From: Saxidomus purpurata
Lineage: Eukaryota; Mollusca; Bivalvia; Venerida; Veneridae
Direction: 5' to 3'
Assembly: GCA_022818135.1 (NCBI GenBank)
Contig: JAFMSR010000007.1
Coordinates: 27,925,980-27,989,979, forward strand
DNA length: 64,000 nucleotides
This document shows positions 45,501 through 52,800 of the stretch, piece after piece (positions within the stretch are counted from its first letter, which is position 1; each line of letters opens with the position of its first letter). Below the pieces are notes generated by a model, which worked only from the letters and a program-made list of their open reading frames with translations, was not told the origin of the DNA and searched no databases. The position numbers and the translations under genes are program-made.

Positions 45501-46841
45501 AGTGCTTTATCGAAATTGAAGCATTCCCGGGGTGATGTGCCTGGCGAAAAATTCACGAGGCGAAGCCCAGTGAATTATTACGCAGGCACACGACGGGAAA
45601 TGCGTCAATTTCGATAAAGCACTCCAAGACATAGTTATTTCGATTCTTAAGCCGATATTTTGAAAACTATCGTAACTACTACGGACCTTTTTTCAGTTTG
45701 GCGGTAATGTGTAAAACAGCATAAATAGTAGCTGTTGGAATTCCTCCCTATTCGGGCACCATTTAAGATATCAAACATAACTATATTATACAAACTTATT
45801 TTATTTTATCATCTAATGCATAAAATATAAAAAAGAAATACCTGACTGACTTATGCAGAAGCGTCAGATTCAGAACCTAACAAAGCGCCAATCGATTTAA
45901 ATGTGTACCGTTAATTTGAACTGTACACGTTTTACGTGGAGTAATGACGTCAGTGTGATGGCGACGTTTTCATTCATAGTTTTGTCTCCCGGAATCAAAA
46001 CTTGTGTGACTGTTATCCTGAATTTCTTGGCTTTTTTAAGGAAACAAGGTGAGGGTATTCTAAGGCTTACTTGACGCAATCTAAAATAATTTTGGGTTCT
46101 TAAACAAATCTTTTTCATGCGACTGATGTATTTATACTGATATTATTTCCATTTCTATATTTTTTTTTGGGAGTAAATTAGAAAAGTCGGAAGGGCTACT
46201 TCCATGTCCGTAACTCCTCCCTACTTTTCCAGTGCTTTATCATTTAATGCACTCGAATTCACTATAGAATATCCGTAGGCTTTTTTAAGTATTATTTCCC
46301 AGTCAGTAAAAAATTTGAATTCAATTTTACAAGCAAAGTTATTTTGTTAATGAAATATAGCAGATACTGTAAATTGGGTAGTTTTCGCGAGATGAAAATT
46401 TCGCGGTTTGTGAGCAGACAGACTTATTCGCGTGTTTTTAATTTGCAAAAAGAAAAATTCTTTAAAACTTAATCTATGTGAAATTAATCTTTCATGAGAT
46501 TTTTTAATTAGCAAAGAGGAAATTCGTGAAAATAGAAAAAATTTAACCATCACAATTATTACCGGATTTACAGTAAATACCAGTAGATCATATACATGTA
46601 CAATGAATATGAAATGAATGACAATTCCATTACATACATTGCATTACATTACAGATGGATACACGATTACCAAGATGCGTGTGTTGAAAAACTAGAGCGG
46701 TTCCTACGGGGTGAGAAGAAACCATCCCTTCATGGTCTTGGTTCGTCTTTTGAAGACCAGTCCCCACATGGACATGACCCTGTAGTGAGGCCCAAAAGGG
46801 GACTGCAAGGAATGGGGGCCTCATTTGAGGATTGCCTATGA
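27451..46841 (+). CDS. SARM1: SARM1: NAD+ hydrolase with ARM, two SAM and TIR domains
   Basis: SARM1 is a cytosolic and mitochondrion-associated NAD+ glycohydrolase. In other animals it is held inactive by its ARM domain and triggers axon degeneration when NMN replaces NAD+. Coding exons: 27511-27538 (exon from 27451), 35414-36763, 37308-37487, 38408-38532, 39533-39768, 40762-40891, 41571-41760, 44424-44545, 46655-46841; the phases all agree. If one extra base (35998) is ignored, the product is 848 residues: disordered N-terminus to ~185, ARM repeats ~185-500, SAM1 ~503-575, SAM2 ~575-640, TIR ~667-805. TIR landmarks are DAFISYRR, the BB-loop Gly693 (RGFSVFLD) and WVHRE with catalytic Glu747, equivalent to human Glu642. 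Oddity: a +1 frameshift after codon 204 as assembled. The similarity runs through all domains, so the family call is firm. Confidence 0.96.
27905..28350. repeat. Minisatellite, ~32-bp unit, ~14 copies (SARM1 intron)
   Basis: Unit about GTCACTCAGTATTCTGTTTC + CATATGTTACAG. Small indels between units let all three forward frames stay open, giving three overlapping false ORFs. Confidence 0.95.
28829..28850. repeat. Poly-C tract (22 nt) and neighbouring low-complexity block
   Basis: A C homopolymer is followed by a second of 16 C at 28926-28941, with long T and A runs to ~29100. The region looks poorly resolved. The proline-rich open frame over it is not a gene. Confidence 0.9.
29638..29849. mobile_element. 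MITE family 1, copy in SARM1 intron
   Basis: Ends TACTGTAAATCTGG and CCCAGTTTACAGTA. The interior has TTTCGCAAATTTCCCACT and AAGTCTGTCTGC, in the orientation opposite to 27178-27394. Confidence 0.8.
29961..30160 (+). mobile_element. SINE family D, copy 1
   Basis: tRNA-like head GCTGGTGTAGAGGTTAAGG and B-box-like GGTTTGAGCCCCACC, then a body ending AGCTAGAAGCTTTCTTCACA, TTGTTGAGCTAAAATAGAT and CGGTATAAACT. A related element is at 33967-34230, and a reversed fragment lies at 31998-32110. Confidence 0.75.
30240..30370 (-). mobile_element. SINE family A, truncated copy
   Basis: + strand text GCATAAAAAGACATTGTCAG, GCACCTGGGCTTGAACCC and TCAATGAGAGGTTACAG matches the promoter half of the family A copies at 15772 and 39857. 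Confidence 0.65.
31035..31245. mobile_element. Dispersed repeat family C, copy
   Basis: Shares CTGGTGGCAGGGGATTCTGCC, AGTGCAGATCATGACCAGCC, AGATGGACAAGTCCATTATAG and the end GGGGTTAA with the copies at 37505 and 41800. Confidence 0.75.
31300..31485. mobile_element. Diverged copy of the CAGTAAACTC MITE
   Basis: Left end ACAGTAAACTCACTATTTAAC, right part TATATACGGAGTTTCCTGTAT. The interior (GTTCCTTA, GATTTTTT-like) is the reverse of 21502-21686. Confidence 0.65.
31998..32110 (-). mobile_element. SINE family D, reversed fragment
   Basis: + strand text GCTCGATTGTGAAGAAAGCTTG, ACTCTCGACTTCGAGAG and AACCAGTACTTAAGTGTCACATGAGGA mirrors the body of 29961-30160. Confidence 0.55.
32250..32355 (+). 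mobile_element. tRNA-like SINE head fragment
   Basis: CCTAGTGGTTAGAACATTCA, then TTGTGACTTGGAGGACCTGGATTTGCAGATCC, is laid out like an A box plus B box. The B box (GATTTGCAGATCC) is degenerate. No body similar to the other families was seen. Confidence 0.4.
32893..33060. repeat. Minisatellite, 14-bp unit, 12 copies
   Basis: CTGATAGTTACTGG, with an ACTAA variant in every third to fifth copy, in SARM1 intron 1. Confidence 0.95.
33504..33904. mobile_element. piggyBac-type MITE with TTAA target sites
   Basis: The terminal inverted repeat AGGTCCATTACTAA/TTAGTAATGGACCT is perfect over 14 bp and continues imperfectly. TTAA flanks each end exactly (33500-33503, 33905-33908). It is 401 bp with no transposase. 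TTAA duplication is the hallmark of piggyBac-type insertion. Confidence 0.85.
33967..34230 (+). mobile_element. SINE family D, longer copy
   Basis: Head GCCTCAATAGCTTATTCGTAAGG, B box GAGTTCGAATCCCAGCC, body TCCTTGGGCAAAGCCACTGA and TAATTGGAAGCTTTCTTCGTA, tail CATATAAACT. The antisense frame ([10 protein letters not shown]) is the usual by-product of a tRNA-derived SINE head. Confidence 0.8.
35414..36763 (+). CDS. SARM1: SARM1 coding exon 2 (N-terminus and most ARM repeats; frameshifted)
   Basis: Acceptor TACTGTATTTCAG; donor AAG followed by GTATAC. The first part reads in one frame to [10 protein letters not shown] (ending 35997). The rest, from [20 protein letters not shown], reads one base later (from 35999). 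Known SARM1 proteins run straight through this junction, so the C at 35998 is surplus. Taken literally, the first frame stops at 36064-36066 and would give a peptide of about 227 residues without SAM or TIR domains. Other recognisable ARM text includes [30 protein letters not shown] and LQRLVPVL. Confidence 0.93.
36968..37180. mobile_element. MITE family 1, degraded copy in SARM1 intron
   Basis: Starts TACTGTAAATTGTG and shows the family interior TTCGTGTATTTCCCACTTAGC and AAGTTTGTCTGCTCAC. The right end is eroded. Confidence 0.65.
37308..37487 (+). CDS. SARM1: SARM1 coding exon 3 (ARM end, SAM1 start)
   Basis: Acceptor TTTTTGACAG, donor CAG followed by GTGTGT; 180 bases, phase 0 to 0. Encodes residues ~460-519, with [15 protein letters not shown] closing the ARM region and [12 protein letters not shown] opening SAM1. 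Confidence 0.93.
37505..37715. mobile_element. Dispersed repeat family C, copy right after the SARM1 exon 3 donor
   Basis: CTTACCCTGCTGGTGTCAAG through AGATGGACAAGTCTATCAGAG to AAAGGGTTAA. It begins fewer than 20 bases past the donor at 37488. Confidence 0.75.
37889..37938. repeat. Two poly-C tracts (19 and 23 nt) in SARM1 intron
   Basis: C runs at 37889-37907 and 37916-37938 are separated by AAAATATT. They create false proline- and glycine-rich frames on the two strands. Confidence 0.95.
38408..38532 (+). CDS. SARM1: SARM1 coding exon 4 (SAM1)
   Basis: Acceptor CGTTTTACAG, donor AG followed by GTAAAT; 125 bases, ending in phase 2. Encodes [20 protein letters not shown] and the rest of SAM1 to LSLERKR. 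It is not an open frame long enough to stand out alone and was placed by similarity and phase. Confidence 0.92.
38530..38640. repeat. ~33-bp tandem repeat that includes the exon 4 splice donor
   Basis: Four copies of AAGGTAAATGACAGCTTTAA + ATCTCTGTCTTG. The GT of the true donor is at 38533; copies of the same donor context have GT at 38565, 38598 and 38630. Confidence 0.9.
39533..39768 (+). CDS. SARM1: SARM1 coding exon 5 (SAM2)
   Basis: Acceptor TTTACTTCTAAG, donor AGAG followed by GTGAGA; 236 bases, phase 2 in and phase 1 out. Encodes [32 protein letters not shown] and [13 protein letters not shown], the second SAM domain that drives octamer assembly in the family. Confidence 0.95.
39857..40090 (-). 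mobile_element. SINE family A, copy in SARM1 intron
   Basis: GCCTGTTCCAACTGTATTTTGG, AACAGGCAGGCAGTTTACC, CAGTACTAGAGTCATATCTTGC, AACTGCCAACTTTCTCACAT and ACTTGACCATGGGGGCGC. Nearly collinear with 15772-15997. Confidence 0.8.
40499..40752. repeat. Minisatellite, 32-bp unit, ~8 copies, abutting the exon 6 acceptor
   Basis: GTTTAATCTATGTGTTTCAC + CTACTGTCGACT. The last unit runs straight into GGCATTTTCAG, the acceptor of the next SARM1 exon, so the repeat supplies most of the upstream splice region. Confidence 0.95.
40762..40891 (+). CDS. SARM1: SARM1 coding exon 6 (linker and TIR start)
   Basis: Acceptor GCATTTTCAG, donor AG followed by GTAAGA; 130 bases. Encodes a variable linker and then [18 protein letters not shown], the first strand and box 1 of the TIR domain. 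Found by phase and similarity, not by open-frame length. Confidence 0.93.
41571..41760 (+). CDS. SARM1: SARM1 coding exon 7 (TIR core)
   Basis: Acceptor TTCTGTTTCAG, donor AGG followed by GTAAGT; ends in phase 0. Encodes [20 protein letters not shown] through [14 protein letters not shown] to KKDWVHR. It contains the BB loop with the conserved glycine, and stops one codon before the catalytic glutamate. Confidence 0.96.
41800..41965. mobile_element. Dispersed repeat family C, copy after the SARM1 exon 7 donor
   Basis: TGTCCTTATCCTACTGGGGGCAAATC, GTCTGATCATGATCTGCATTG and GACGGAAAAGTCCATTTTAGA match the family. It starts about 40 bases beyond the donor at 41761. Confidence 0.65.
42734..43030. 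mobile_element. Fold-back MITE with ~100-bp arms (SARM1 intron)
   Basis: Left arm 42734-42834 (AAATCCCCTTGG, AGTCATAATCCCTTCGAT, AATGGATTTTACA) is inverted at 42917-43030 (TGTAAAATCCATTTAGGGG, ATCGAAGGGATTATGACT, CGAGGGGATTTT). The loop is ~80 bp. Confidence 0.85.
44424..44545 (+). CDS. SARM1: SARM1 coding exon 8 (TIR catalytic glutamate)
   Basis: Acceptor TTCTTGCTTGCAG, donor ATCAA followed by GTAAG; 122 bases. The first codon, GAA, is the catalytic glutamate (E747 here, E642 in human), followed by [27 protein letters not shown] and FFNGIK. Skipping it would remove NAD+ hydrolysis and shift the frame. Confidence 0.94.
45345..45440 (-). mobile_element. tRNA-like SINE head, reversed
   Basis: Reading the minus strand: TGCCATGGTGTAAGGTGTCTGC, CTCCTAACCCGGAGATCATAGGTTCAATAC, an A-box-like plus B-box-like pair. 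No clear body could be assigned. Confidence 0.45.
45477..45655. mobile_element. Hairpin MITE with ~45-bp arms (SARM1 intron)
   Basis: CTTGGAGTGCTTTATCGAAATTGA near 45500 is matched inversely by TCAATTTCGATAAAGCACTCCAAG near 45605. Pairing extends outward to CTTAAGAA/TTCTTAAG and inward through GTGCCTG/CAGGCAC. Confidence 0.85.
46365..46575. mobile_element. MITE family 1, copy before the last SARM1 exon
   Basis: Ends TACTGTAAATTGGG and GGATTTACAGTA. Interior TGTGAGCAGACAGACTTATT and TGTGAAATTAATCTTTCATGA. It lies 79 bp before the exon 9 acceptor. Confidence 0.85.
46655..46841 (+). CDS. SARM1: SARM1 coding exon 9 (TIR end and C-terminal tail)
   Basis: Acceptor ATTGCATTACATTACAG. Encodes [20 protein letters not shown], the last TIR helix, then a tail with two similar LGSSFEDQ and MGASFEDC motifs, ending at TGA 46839-46841. 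The duplicated tail motif ([10 protein letters not shown] / [10 protein letters not shown]) is not a feature I know from vertebrate SARM1. Confidence 0.95.
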
Positions 46842-47933
46842 ATATTTTAGATAGAATTACAATTTCGGATATGTTGTCTGTGATGAGAGTGTCTGACTTC
46901 TGTCAAACACTCAACATAAAGGAGTCAAAAGTCCCTTTTTGTGTTGTCCTTTCAAAGAAAAAGGTGATAGATAGGGATCCCTTTACGGTACTGCAGTATA
47001 TTTTAAACCACAGATTTTATCGATAATGACTAAGAATGCATAGCTGAAACTTTTAGGTTAAGTTATAATACTTCCAAAGATTCTATTAATTATGTTTTTA
47101 GAGGGTATTTAGTTGGACATCAGTTATAGGGTATGTCCCTTTAAAGTTTACATAATATTTACTTTTACTGCTGTGATCACACAGGCAAGCCTGGCACATA
47201 CTGGGAAAAGACAGTTACAGGACAAGAAGTAAAAGACGACTGTTTGATGCATTTATAAACCAAAAATGGCAGTTTTTTCAGACAACTTTACTGATTATTA
47301 GTAGGCAAATCAGTTTGTAAATCTACTCCAAAATTGTCTCCACTTGATATTTTACCAGAAAATTGTTCATCTTTTATGTCACTGCTATACCCATGTATTG
47401 ATTCTTCAAAATACATAGAATTATGTAATTCTACACTTTTTACATAATTATATACACATAATTTTTACATCAGTCACATAGTTCTTGGAACAATGCAAAA
47501 ACCCTGTTACATTGTGATATTATATGCTATATATCAAAGTGCTATCTCTCCATAACAAAGCCTCTGAAAAGCATTGAACTATCTATTTAGTGCAGCAAGA
47601 TTGTAACTGCTATTTTTAGCCTAGTTTCAACCTTGTTACACAGTTACAACCTTGTTACACTCATTTCAAATACCTGTTATATAGAGGTGGCTTTTGTTGA
47701 GAGGTAACTTTTAGTAGAAAAGGAGGTTTACAGAGGTCAGAATAGATAGTTGTTGTTGTTTTGTTGAAGTAAAATTCAGTCTGAAGTTGTGAGTTGTTTT
47801 GTAGGAGTCCAGGGAAAGCTATGCTGTCATTTTATTCTTAGGCAAGCAGAAATTAATGTGTGCCGAGGTTTAAGCTTTTAAATTCTCATATGTACACACT
47901 TATACATCTAACTGTATTTCACATTCCAAAAGT

Positions 47934-48132
47934 TACTGTAAACGTCTTTATATTCGCAAATTGTTTATTTCGATTTTTTCTAATTTTCAATTTATTTGTG
48001 ATTTCCTGAATTCTCAAGCTAAATGAGCACTGTATAAAATCTTGAGACAGAAATTTTAGCAAGTTTGATGATTTTGAGATGTGGTTCATTCGTGAAAACA
48101 AAAACTTCGCAAATAAAATAATTATTACAGTA
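47934..48132. mobile_element. MITE family 2 (TACTGTAAACGTC end), copy in SARM1 3' UTR
   Basis: Ends TACTGTAAACGTCTTTATATTCGC and GCAAATAAAATAATTATTACAGTA. Shares GTCTTTATA(T/C)TCGC with 52766-52956. An AATAAA inside it could act as an alternative polyadenylation signal. Confidence 0.75.
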
Positions 48133-48184
48133 TGTCCGAGAGCTTAAGCTTGTAATATTATGTGTATGGTATACTTAGACCACA

Positions 48185-48610
48185 GGTGCTTGTGCAGAAT
48201 TGAAGGTGTTCCACTACAGCTTTAGAGTAACAGAAGCTGCTTTAAAGGCAGAACTACAGGTGCTTGTGGTGATGCTTTACCACAGGTGCTTGTTTACATT
48301 TGAATGTTCTGGAGCTTTTACCGGTTTCTGTAGCTCATGATGATTTACCACAGGAGCTTGTGCTGGTGATTTACCACAGGAGCTTGTTTACAGGTGTGCT
48401 GATGCTTTCAACAGTTGTTTGTGTTGATCTGTACGTGTGTGACTTTTGTTGTTTACTTTTAACAGGTACTTGTGTAGGTCTACAGGCATTTTTGGTAATG
48501 CTTACCACAGGAGCTTGTGTAGTAGTCTGTAGTCTTTACCACAGGTGCTTGTGTAGATCTACAGCTTCTTGTGCTAATGCTGTACCACAGGTGCTTGAGA
48601 ACCACTGTAA
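48185..48610. repeat. Degenerate tandem repeat (ACCACAGGTGCTTGTG-type)
   Basis: About nine irregular copies of TACCACAGG(T/A)GCTTGTG spaced 30-70 bp apart, often followed by TAGATCTACAG. The open frame across it is a by-product. Confidence 0.75.
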
Positions 48611-49170
48611 AGCATGTGCTGATGCTTTTGTTTGTTACAGTATATATACATGTATTTTAACTACCAGAAGAATTGCATTCATGTGAATTGTTAATAGCAA
48701 CATTTTCATACCATTCCATGCAGTTATGATCTTACATCCAAAACATTTGAAACCCAGTCACAACAGAAATCAGCAGAGCTTTATTTTCATGTACAAGGTA
48801 CATATACTTTGTCTTTATAAAGATTTAACTATTCTACAGAGTGAAATTCAGGAGATTTATTTGATATTTCTCAACAAGTAAGGGAGACAACTTCTGTTAA
48901 ATCCCCACAAAACCTGACAAATTAGTCTGACCCACAAATTGGTTTTTCCTTATTTTACCATATTCTAACTTTGACTATATTCCGACTACAAATGTTTTGT
49001 TTTTTATCAAAGCCATTATAACTGTAGACATGACATGTTAACCCTTTATTGTCTCATTTTAATGACTGTTATGTTACTTCTAACCATTTTGGATTCCATG
49101 ATTGTTGTAAAAATGTGTTTTAGGGAACCAGATATATATATCATGCCAATTATTGTTTGCAATTTTGTGC

Positions 49171-49176
49171 AATAAA
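49171..49176 (+). terminator. SARM1: Likely SARM1 polyadenylation signal
   Basis: AATAAA followed within 20-30 bases by GTTGTTATTTTATG, a plausible downstream U-rich element. It lies about 500 bases before the convergent SETD6 stop. Confidence 0.45.
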
Positions 49177-49681
49177 ATTGTCAAGAAACTGAGTTGTTAT
49201 TTTATGAAGCTAGAGAGATTAATATTCAAACATATTCATGTACACAAGAAACTTTCCTGTCTAACCAGCACTGGAAGAGCAACGTTCCTACAACATTCCA
49301 CAGTCATGCAGTGGACACTTGTTATGTTAGTCTATATGTAATTTATTACAAAAGCAGATGCCAGAATTCGAACATGTATTGTATGGCCCCATTGCCTATC
49401 AATGCAAAGTAATAAAAACGCCTTAGACCATGGATCACCGCCACAGCCCCAAAACTAGGTCGTACAAATAAAGTCTAACTCCTGTATTATTATTCCCGAG
49501 TTATTTGTTGATCCTGCCAGTGTGTTTTCAACTCAATTTAGTCTATTTAAGTTATATGCGTTATGATTTAACTGTTTTCTACTGGTATGAAAGACCGTCA
49601 CAAATACAGGTGCGAAAGACCTCAACTAGGGCTTGAGAGTTTAAAAACAAAGCTATTCATATCTTTTTGTCATTTAATAAT

Positions 49682-49838
49682 TCATCCACAAGAATCCATC
49701 AATTTCTGCAAAATTTGTTTTTGTCCATAAGCAGTGTATAATGAATATCTTTGCCGTGTTGACGGTATCTTTGACTTGAGTTTGTCCTCGTCTTCCTGCA
49801 GTGATGTTCTGTACCTCTGTATACTCAGCTGTGCACAT
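49682..49838 (-). CDS. SETD6: SETD6 coding exon 11 (C-terminus)
   Basis: Acceptor (minus) CATGTAACAG. Encodes RCAQLSIQRYRTSLQEDEDK to YTAYGQKQILQKLMDSCG and TGA, matching the end of the substrate-binding domain. Confidence 0.92.
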
Positions 49839-52800
49839 CTGTTACATGGAAGAGAATTGAAATATCTTGCTTAAAACACATTTATTTTTACTAATACATG
49901 TACTAAATTAAGAAGCGGCTAGCAATACAAAGGCTTGATACGACGGGATGATATGAACATATGACCAAAGTTTCATGAAAATCCTTCACTGGGTGTGGGA
50001 GATATAATCACATGACCTTTGATCCAAAGAGTTTCCTTGACATTAATTGTAATCATGATGAAATTGACATTTGACCCAAGTTCAATGAAAATCCTTGAAA
50101 AAGTTGAGGAGCTATAATTTGGTGTCCTTTGACCCTTAAGTGTGACCTTGACCTTGAGTAAAGTGGTGCTAAGAAACCATCGTTATCAGATTAATATTCA
50201 CCCAAAGTTCCAAAAGATCATTCAAAAGGTTTAGGAGATATAGAAACATGACCTTTGACCCTAAATGTGAAGTTGACCTTGAAACATTGATATTGCATGT
50301 ACAGTAGAACCTCAAAATTCCAGTCCACCTTTAGCGGGAGAAAATCGAACCAATTTTGGAGGTGACTGGATTTTTGGGGACCAGACTTTGTAATTTTCAT
50401 TACTCTGGTCTTTCCTTTATACGGGATATACATTTATATAAATCACGGGGGGGTCCTTTGTAAACATGATCATCTTTATTCACGTCAAAGTCTGTAAAAC
50501 ATTAAAAAAAACATTAACATCATTAAGATCTGCAAAAATATCAGCATGATTTGGTGCGTAGTAATAAAATGCAGTGAAGACTAAAACCCAAGTAAATATT
50601 TGTTCAAAAGGCAGTTGATTGTTGTTCAGTTTAGCACTACACATCAAATCTGATATTTCACGTTATAAACATCATCCAGTGCTTTCTGTTTCATTTTCCC
50701 GTCTTGTCTTTTTACTAAGTTCCAAATTATCTTTTTAATATCAATCATTTAAAAAGTCTAACAATCAAGAGATGAAAGCAAATGCCCAACGCATTTGTTA
50801 TACAGTGCATTGTTACAACTTTTACACTAATTATCAGTAATCCTTTGTGACAGACTGTGAAAATTAGATAATCGCCAACACGTTTTCACGTCTTCGGTAC
50901 ATCAGACGGCACTACAGACAGCGACTGGATTATTGAGAGTCATATCAATACACAATGTCATATTTTAGCCAAATATATCGGCCGAAATTCGAAATATTGA
51001 GGGACCGGAATTTTAGGGATATTTTAACATTTAAGTTAATGGAAAAAAAGGGCGGAGAAAAAACAGCTGGATTTTTTTAGGTGACCGGATCTTTAGGTGA
51101 CCGGATTTTTAGGGGTCCTGAATTTTGGGAGTCTACTGTAGTTTACATGAGGTGAACATTTGGCTCAAGTTTAAAAAAAATCTTACTGACACTAGTAAGG
51201 GAATAAAACGGCTTTGATTTGGAAGTTCTTTTCCAGCAGTGGGAAGAATGTTGTAATGACTCTCAAAACAACTGTCTCCGAGCATAAATAAAGTGCAATG
51301 CTGAAATAAATGTGTCATGCAATATACTGATGAGACTTGAACTTTGGACCTCATCTGACTTCATCACGTTACAACCACACTTTAATCACTTTTTCAACTT
51401 ACCTGTGAAGAATTATTTTCCAGTCATCTGGAAGGCTGTCCATATAATCTGAAGATAATAGTAGTGTTTAATTACAGACATTAATTTAAACAAAAAAATA
51501 ATGGGAGACATGCAAAACCAACCTAGAACGATGAAACATAACAAGAATGCCAAACTGTATCAAAATATACTTACATGTTTTTGTAAAATAGTGATAGTTA
51601 TAAAAACAGTCAATAACCTAGTAAAGTGTGAGAAGTTGAAATATTGTTCAATTCATTTTATCAAAACCTAATTCTCCACAAAAACATGGGCATTGTGGCT
51701 GATTATCAAATACACTATGCATAAAATACTATGCCCTTAATCATTGTCACAAATTTGATACTGGTCTGAAAAGAACTTAACTAAGTTGGAGAGCGCATAT
51801 GCAATGCGACAATATAAGTGCCCTTAATCTAGAGTTTCAGGAAAAAAAAATTCCTGAGATATTTTGCAAACAGAGTTGATGTGTGTTAAACTGTCACAAG
51901 AAAAATTGTGATACTAGACAATTTTCATTCATTCCGTAATATTTTGTTTAAAAATCTATTCACTCCTTCACTTACATGTTACATTTTTCAACCACATATC
52001 AAACATAGCGGGCCGTTCCTGCCGCCCGCAATAATACATGTACAAAATTTCCTGAGATGATGATGTATGTTAAATTACCATAATATACTCACTGAATTCT
52101 AGAGAAATATCGTCATCATCACTTTCCCATCCATCCATAAGTTCATCTAGTTCATCTACAGACTCCTCACAGCAGATCTTTAGAAAAGAAATAATAGATT
52201 GAAACTGGTACAGCGTCAAAAACAGCTTCTAAGTTATTGTTTAATCAATCAAAAGAATCATGCCTTTACTCATTCTGAAACTTTTTTTTCAGCATGTATG
52301 TTGCATGATTCAAAATGTTTGATTTAAGCACTCTTTTCTATTTATTATTGTTACTATAAATATTATTGCATGTATTTTTATTATAATTATTAATATTATA
52401 AATATAATCATTATTTTTTGTTTTTAATTTTCTTATTATCACTGCAATTCTCTGGATATCAGTCCTGCGTATTTACATGTATGTATATTAGGGCTCATAT
52501 GACCAACGCCCCTAGAAGAGGTTAGTTATTTTTTTAGGTTTCAGAGGATAGTGCAAGATGCAGAAAGCATCCAAATTCCAGAGACACCCCTGGTTCTTAT
52601 ACATGCCAGGTGTATAGCACCCATACATGGGACCTCGGTTTTAGTCTCATCCGAAAGACTGTTAGTAATTCTAGTTGGTCAGCCCCGGGAATCGAACCCA
52701 CTACCCCGAGATTAAAAGTCTTGTGCTCTACCAATTGAGCTAACCCGGCTGACTAAATTTACATGTACTGTTAAAGTCTTTATACTCGCGAGCTGTTAAT

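Larger units (their letters stand above)
46842..49200 (+). other. SARM1: SARM1 3' untranslated region
   Basis: No credible coding frame follows the stop. The stretch contains a MITE family 2 copy (47934-48132) and a degenerate repeat (48185-48610). An AATAAA at 49171-49176 followed by TG-rich sequence is the best polyadenylation signal; an earlier AATAAA occurs at about 48113, inside the MITE copy. Confidence 0.5.

Noticed and set aside
52675..52752. tRNA-Lys (TTT) gene on the minus strand
   Set aside because: The A box, anticodon loop and B box look good, but the acceptor, anticodon and T stems carry mismatches and a SINE body follows directly, so it is a SINE head.
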